10,094 nucleotides of DNA. It comes from a bacterium. Lineage in GTDB: Bacteria > Auribacterota > UBA3054 > B51-G9. The notes below the pieces were generated by a model. It was not told where the DNA came from and did not search any database. It was given only the letters and a program-made list of their open reading frames with translations. The position numbers and the translations under genes were made by a program. Where the stretch lies: the NCBI GenBank assembly GCA_029939815.1, contig JAOZSF010000024.1, positions 1 to 10,094 on the forward strand, in the 5' to 3' direction. How positions within the stretch are numbered: the first letter of the stretch is position 1; every line of letters begins with the position of its first letter. This document shows, in pieces, positions 6,179 to 10,094 of the stretch.

Positions 6179-9013
6179 ATGAAAAATCTAAAGCATAAAA
6201 TAGTTGAGATTTCATTGGATCACCCTAAATTCATTGTTGTGTTTTTTGCTGTGATGACCATAGTGCTGTCCCTTTTTATTTCAGGAATTAAAAATCAGAT
6301 TGATACCGATCCCGAGAATATGCTTGCCAAAGACGAGCCGACAAGGGTTTTTAATGATGAAATGAAAAAAGAGCTCTCCCTCAATGACATGGTTGTAATC
6401 GGAGTTGTTAATGATAAAGATGTTAATGGAGTTTTTAACATAAAAACTTTAAGCAATATTTTCGAATTAACTAAATTCGCGGAATCTTTAACCTGGCCGG
6501 ATAAAAATAATCCAAGCAACTTCGAAGGAGTGATTGATGTTGATGTAATGGCGCCTTCCGTTGTCGATAATATTGAGCAGGGGAGTCAGCCGGGAGAAAT
6601 AAAATTTGAATGGCTCATGCCAAAACCTCCGACAACTAAAGATGAAGCTTTGGCTGTTCGTGACAAAGCGATGCGTCTGCCGTTTTTTAAAGGAACGCTT
6701 GTATCGGAAGATGGAAAAGCCATTGCAATTTATCTGCCGCTTACTCGCAAGAGTTTAAGTTATCGAGTTTCGCAGGCTATTAAAAATAAGGTTTCAACTT
6801 TCAGCGGAAACGAGAAGTATTATATCACGGGATTACCTGTTGCGGAAGATACTTTTGGTGTGGAAATGTTTAAGCAGATGGGGATTTCTGCTCCTTTGGC
6901 GATGCTGGTAATTTTTCTTCTGATGCTTTATTTTTTCAGAAAATTGTCGCTGATCATTTCTCCGATGATTATTGCTATGATGTCGGTCCTTTCAACCATG
7001 GGTTTGCTTATCGGTCTTGGTTATACAGTTCATATAATGAGTTCTATGATCCCGATATTTATCATGCCTATTGCTGTGCTGGATTCAATTCATATACTTT
7101 CAGAATTCTTTGACAGATATCAGGAAACACGTGACAGACGCACAACAATTCTTAAAGTTATGGACGAACTTTTTATGCCCATGCTTTATACTTCCCTAAC
7201 TTCCGCGGCGGGATTTGCTTCTCTTGCGCTTGCGCCTATCCCGCCTGTACAGGTTTTTGGTATTTTTATCGCGATAGGAATTATGCTTGCGTGGGTAATG
7301 ACAATCACTTTTATTCCGGCATATATAATGTTTATTCCGCAAAGAAAACTGGAAACTTTCGGCGCCGCTTCACTCGAGGAAGCAGATAAAACTCTTATGA
7401 CACGGGTCCTGCACAAACTCGGACATTTCACTTTCAAATACGCAAAGCTGATTATCGTGTTAACAATTATTATTGCCTGTGCAGCCGCATACGGAATAAC
7501 TAAAATCCAAATAAATGACAACCCCACAAAATGGTTCGAGAAATCTCACCCCATTCGTATTGCCGACAGAGTTTTTAACGAACATTTCGGCGGGACTTAT
7601 ATGGCGTATCTCGCGTTAGAACCTGTTAAAACCAATCTCGGTCATAACGTGCTTGTTAATAATTTCAAGAAATTTGCCGCGGAAGAAAACGAGAAATTGA
7701 AAGATGATTATCCGGGAGTACAATCGGTTCTAAAAGAATTAATTGCTAAAGCTGAAACGCTGAAAAACGTTAACACCGAGACTGATTTATTGTCAAATCT
7801 TGTTGTTTATGCCGATAATTTGCCGAATACAACTGATGAAGATTTGTCGGATGCAAAAGAAGAAATAACTTATGCTTTAGAAGCGAAATTACAGGAATCA
7901 AAAGAAATCTTTAAACAGCCCCGGGTGCTTAATTATATAGAAAAATTACAGAAATATATCGTTAGTGATAAGAAAGTCGGTAAAGCAAACTCGCTTGCTG
8001 ATGTTGTTAAAACGGTTTATAGGGAACTGCTTGGCGGTAAAAATGAATATTTTAAAATTCCTGATTCGTCCGCGAAAGTAGCTGAAACGCTTTTTCAATA
8101 TCAGAACAGTCACCGCCCTCAGGATTTATGGCATTTTGTAACACCAAATTACAGAAAATCAAGCATTTGGTTTCAGTTAAAAAGCGGAGATAATAAGGAA
8201 ATGGCGAGAATCGTAAAAAAAGCCGAAAAATTCGTTGGAAATAATCCGCCGCCTATTCCGCTGGAAATCAGATGGTTCGGCTTGACTTATATCAATGTCG
8301 TTTGGCAGGATAAAATGGTAAACGGAATGCTGCAGGCGTTTCTCGGCAGCTTTTTAATTGTATTTTTTATGATGATCGTTCTCTTTCGCTCGGCTTTGTG
8401 GGGACTGCTTTGTATGATACCGCTGACCGTAACTATTGGCTTGATTTACGGTACCGTTGGTTTTGCGGGTAAAGATTATGATATGCCTATCGCGGTTCTT
8501 TCATCACTCACTCTTGGATTGGCGGTGGATTTCGCAATTCATTTCCTTGCCAGAACGAGAAAAATCGTTGCGGAAAAAGGCGGTTGGGAAAAATCGGTTG
8601 AAGAAGTTTTTGGAGAGCCCGCAAGAGCAATTACAAGAAATGTAATTGTCATTGCAGTCGGATTTTTGCCGCTGCTTGCGGCTCCGCTGATTCCGTACAA
8701 AACCGTGGGAGTTTTTCTCGCCACAATCCTCGCGGTTTCCGGTGTGGGAACATTGTTCATTCTTCCCGCGCTGGTGACATTGCTCAGGAAAAAGCTTTTT
8801 GATGAAGGTGCTGAAAAGATGGAATTTGCATGTAAATGTACGACCTGTACGATTGCCGGGTTTACTTTTGTGGCTCTTGTTGCCGTTAACATTCATCAGT
8901 TTTTGTCGATTGGATGGACACATTTATCATGGACAAGCGGAGTTTCTTTACTGATAATTATGCTGATTTGCTGGATTTCAGGTCATCGAAAAAAATGTAA
9001 GAATAAATCCTGA
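6179..9013 (+). CDS. RND superfamily (MMPL-type) exporter with C-terminal Cys-motif extension
   Basis: 944 residues from the ATG at 6179, an inner-membrane transporter with the usual twofold RND plan. TM1 is at about 18-37 and a periplasmic loop at about 38-225. A bundle of five segments spans about 230-400 and contains MPIAVLDSIHILSEF with Asp302. Another TM is at about 422-442 and a second large periplasmic loop at about 443-715. A second five-helix bundle spans about 720-880 and contains LGLAVDFAIHFLAR with Asp784. The two Asp-x-x-His sites are equivalent and typical of MMPL/patched-like proteins, where they are linked to proton transfer. After the last canonical helix comes a C-x-C-x2-C motif (Cys885, 887, 890), two more predicted helices (about 892-911 and 917-937) and a Lys-rich end. 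No adaptor or outer-membrane channel gene is in view. With the LolA-like gene 59 bases downstream, export of lipid or hydrophobic cargo is likely; the substrate is unknown. Confidence 0.9.
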   Translation: MKNLKHKIVEISLDHPKFIVVFFAVMTIVLSLFISGIKNQIDTDPENMLAKDEPTRVFNDEMKKELSLNDMVVIGVVNDKDVNGVFNIKTLSNIFELTKFAESLTWPDKNNPSNFEGVIDVDVMAPSVVDNIEQGSQPGEIKFEWLMPKPPTTKDEALAVRDKAMRLPFFKGTLVSEDGKAIAIYLPLTRKSLSYRVSQAIKNKVSTFSGNEKYYITGLPVAEDTFGVEMFKQMGISAPLAMLVIFLLMLYFFRKLSLIISPMIIAMMSVLSTMGLLIGLGYTVHIMSSMIPIFIMPIAVLDSIHILSEFFDRYQETRDRRTTILKVMDELFMPMLYTSLTSAAGFASLALAPIPPVQVFGIFIAIGIMLAWVMTITFIPAYIMFIPQRKLETFGAASLEEADKTLMTRVLHKLGHFTFKYAKLIIVLTIIIACAAAYGITKIQINDNPTKWFEKSHPIRIADRVFNEHFGGTYMAYLALEPVKTNLGHNVLVNNFKKFAAEENEKLKDDYPGVQSVLKELIAKAETLKNVNTETDLLSNLVVYADNLPNTTDEDLSDAKEEITYALEAKLQESKEIFKQPRVLNYIEKLQKYIVSDKKVGKANSLADVVKTVYRELLGGKNEYFKIPDSSAKVAETLFQYQNSHRPQDLWHFVTPNYRKSSIWFQLKSGDNKEMARIVKKAEKFVGNNPPPIPLEIRWFGLTYINVVWQDKMVNGMLQAFLGSFLIVFFMMIVLFRSALWGLLCMIPLTVTIGLIYGTVGFAGKDYDMPIAVLSSLTLGLAVDFAIHFLARTRKIVAEKGGWEKSVEEVFGEPARAITRNVIVIAVGFLPLLAAPLIPYKTVGVFLATILAVSGVGTLFILPALVTLLRKKLFDEGAEKMEFACKCTTCTIAGFTFVALVAVNIHQFLSIGWTHLSWTSGVSLLIIMLICWISGHRKKCKNKS

Positions 9014-9060
9014 TTTTATACGTCTAAATGAATGAAATGAATTAATTAACCATTTGAAAT

Positions 9061-9066
9061 AAGGAG
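9061..9066 (+). promoter_or_regulatory. Ribosome binding site of the LolA-like gene
   Basis: AAGGAG sits six bases before the ATG at 9073. It is a near-perfect Shine-Dalgarno and fixes the start. No convincing promoter or terminator is seen in the 59-base gap after the exporter (9014-9072), so the two genes are probably co-transcribed. Confidence 0.85.
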
Positions 9067-9072
9067 TTTTAA

Positions 9073-9891
9073 ATGAAAAAAATTGTTTTATTGTGCCTGA
9101 TAGCGGCAACAGTTCTTGCCGCTGAAACTAACAAAACGCAGACAGTTAAAACCGAGAAGAAAAACGACATATCTGTAAAAGAAATTGTTGATAAAGCAAA
9201 TATAGTTTCATATTATAACGGGAAAAACGGCCGCGCGAAAACTCATATGGTCATTACGGATAAACAAGGACGCAAACGTGACCGGCAATTTACTATTCTC
9301 AGATATGATAAAAAAGACGGCGGAGATCAAAAGTTTTATGTTTATTTTGAAAAACCGGCTGATGTACGCAGAATGGTCTTCATGGTCTGGAAACATCCTG
9401 AAAAAGACGATGACAGATGGCTCTATCTTCCTTCTTTAGATTTAGTAAAACGGATTTCTGCAGGGGACAAACGAACAAGTTTTGCAGGGTCAGATTTTTA
9501 TTATGAAGACGTGTCAGGAAGAAGTCCGTTGGAAGATGAGCATAAATTACTTGATACGACTAAGAGTTTTTATGTTCTTGACAATGTGCCAAAAGACCCG
9601 GGCAGTGTAGAATTCTCACATTACAAAATGTGGATTCATAAAAAAACTTTTCTTCCGTTAAAAGTTATTTTCTATGATAAAAACGGTAAAGAAGACAGAA
9701 TAATCGAAGCGTTGAAAGTAGAAACTATTCAGGGATTTCCAACAGTTGTTAAGTCGCGTGTGACAAATAAAAAAACCGGAGGAAATACGGTGAACACGAT
9801 GACAGACATTCAATATGATGTTGATGGAATTAATGACAGCATCTTTGCAGAAAGATATTTGCGTAGAAAACCAAAACAAATTAAATATTAA
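9073..9891 (+). CDS. Periplasmic LolA-like 'outer membrane lipoprotein-sorting' protein
   Basis: 272 residues, with a signal peptide (KK, then IVLLCLIAATVLA, cleavage near residue 17-18) and no lipobox, so the mature protein should be soluble in the periplasm. The body matches the LolA-like family (Pfam 'LolA_like', outer membrane lipoprotein-sorting protein). It has DDRWLYLPSLDLVKRI at about 113-128 and TSFAGSDFYYEDVSGRSP at about 136-153, and late strands with the pattern of the half-barrel lipid-binding fold (WIHKKTFLPLKVIFYDKNGK). It is distinct from true LolA and is commonly found next to RND/MMPL exporters, as here. It probably accepts a hydrophobic cargo from the exporter and carries it towards the outer membrane. 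The substrate cannot be read from the sequence. Confidence 0.88.
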   Translation: MKKIVLLCLIAATVLAAETNKTQTVKTEKKNDISVKEIVDKANIVSYYNGKNGRAKTHMVITDKQGRKRDRQFTILRYDKKDGGDQKFYVYFEKPADVRRMVFMVWKHPEKDDDRWLYLPSLDLVKRISAGDKRTSFAGSDFYYEDVSGRSPLEDEHKLLDTTKSFYVLDNVPKDPGSVEFSHYKMWIHKKTFLPLKVIFYDKNGKEDRIIEALKVETIQGFPTVVKSRVTNKKTGGNTVNTMTDIQYDVDGINDSIFAERYLRRKPKQIKY

Positions 9892-9928
9892 TATATTATT
9901 CGCGACTATTAATAAATTGCCGCTTTCT

Positions 9929-9954
9929 GTAGCCGACCTCGCTGAGGTCGGTTA
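9929..9954. repeat. REP-like palindromic element: GTAG head plus perfect hairpin
   Basis: GTAG (9929-9932) is followed by CCGACCTC, loop GCT and GAGGTCGG (9933-9951), an uninterrupted 8-base-pair stem. The stem can extend to 11 pairs (9930-9954) through one G-T wobble. A GTAG tetranucleotide 5' of a GC-rich palindrome is the known form of bacterial REP elements mobilised by RAYT transposases. No T-run follows on either strand, so it is a poor intrinsic terminator, though it could stabilise the 3' end of the upstream mRNA. The element stands out by its GC content from the AT-rich gap (9892-10017). Only one clear copy is in the window, so the REP assignment is inference. Confidence 0.55.
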
Positions 9955-10017
9955 ATAATCCGTAGCGCGCTCTCGAATGTTTAGGGGACTACAATATTTC
10001 CGAATTAACCTTAAAAA

Positions 10018-10094
10018 ATGAAATTAAATTTTTTAATATTAATAATCCTTTTGGCTTTTATTGCCATCGCTAAAAATAACAGCGATGACGAACC
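10018..10094 (+). CDS. Start of an exported protein, cut by the window end
   Basis: The frame runs from the ATG at 10018 to the window end, 25 full codons. It reads as a signal peptide: MKLNF, then a hydrophobic core LILIILLAFIAIA, followed by the polar KNNSDDE. Cleavage after AIA (residue 18) is likely. No Shine-Dalgarno precedes it, and it lies 126 bases after the LolA-like gene on the same strand. By position it may be a third member of the exporter locus, such as an outer-membrane or periplasmic partner, but too little is visible to name it. Confidence 0.6.
   Translation, partial: MKLNFLILIILLAFIAIAKNNSDDE

Noticed and set aside
8504..8923. Minus-strand 139-codon open frame inside the exporter gene
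   Set aside because: Opposite the conserved second RND helix bundle, with no recognisable domain, signal or ribosome binding site.
9933..9960. Rho-independent terminator after the LolA-like gene
   Set aside because: The hairpin is strong but is followed by TTAATAATCC, and there is no T-run on either strand; better explained as a REP-like element.

Overview
The window is AT-rich bacterial DNA with every recognisable gene on the + strand. No phylogenetic marker is present. A placement in or near the PVC superphylum (Lentisphaerota/Kiritimatiellota-like) is an inference. It rests on a secreted beta-helix protein with a 'choice-of-anchor Q'-type end and a PEP-CTERM-like tail, a secreted tandem SUMF1 protein, and the general coding style. 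Confidence in the phylum is only moderate.

Layout. (1) Bases 1-2151 are the 3' part of a large secreted protein: a gingipain-like (C25, clan CD) cysteine peptidase domain, then an eight-coil right-handed beta-helix, an anchor-Q-like end and an IPEP + hydrophobic tail. (2) It overlaps by 4 bases (ATGA) a secreted protein with an unrecognised basic N-terminal region, a seven-glycine linker and two tandem SUMF1/FGE-like domains without the usual catalytic cysteine pair (2148-4364). (3) After 33 bases comes a close homologue of E. coli YcaO, the ribosomal protein S12 methylthiolation accessory factor (4398-6056). (4) A consensus sigma70 promoter with an extended -10 (6091-6118) starts a new transcription unit. 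(5) This unit holds an RND/MMPL-family exporter with an unusual Cys-motif C-terminal extension (6179-9013). (6) Next is a periplasmic LolA-like 'outer membrane lipoprotein-sorting' protein (9073-9891). (7) A 126-base gap carries a REP-like GTAG + hairpin element. (8) The first 25 codons of another exported protein run off the window (10018-10094).

How the parts work together. Genes 1 and 2 look translationally coupled and both products are exported, which suggests a surface or extracellular pair of a protease/beta-helix protein and a C-type-lectin-fold protein. YcaO is cytosolic and may only be co-transcribed. The RND + LolA-like pair is a recurrent arrangement thought to move hydrophobic or lipid cargo from the inner membrane across the periplasm. 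The truncated third gene may encode its outer-membrane or periplasmic partner.

No RNA gene, CRISPR array, insertion sequence or reverse transcriptase was seen. No stretch over 300 bases lacks a gene. I found no clearly new multi-gene system. The points most worth a second look are the pseudo-catalytic tandem SUMF1 protein with strongly divergent domain ends, the C25/beta-helix/PEP-CTERM-like architecture, the Cys-motif tail of the RND protein and the REP-like hairpin.
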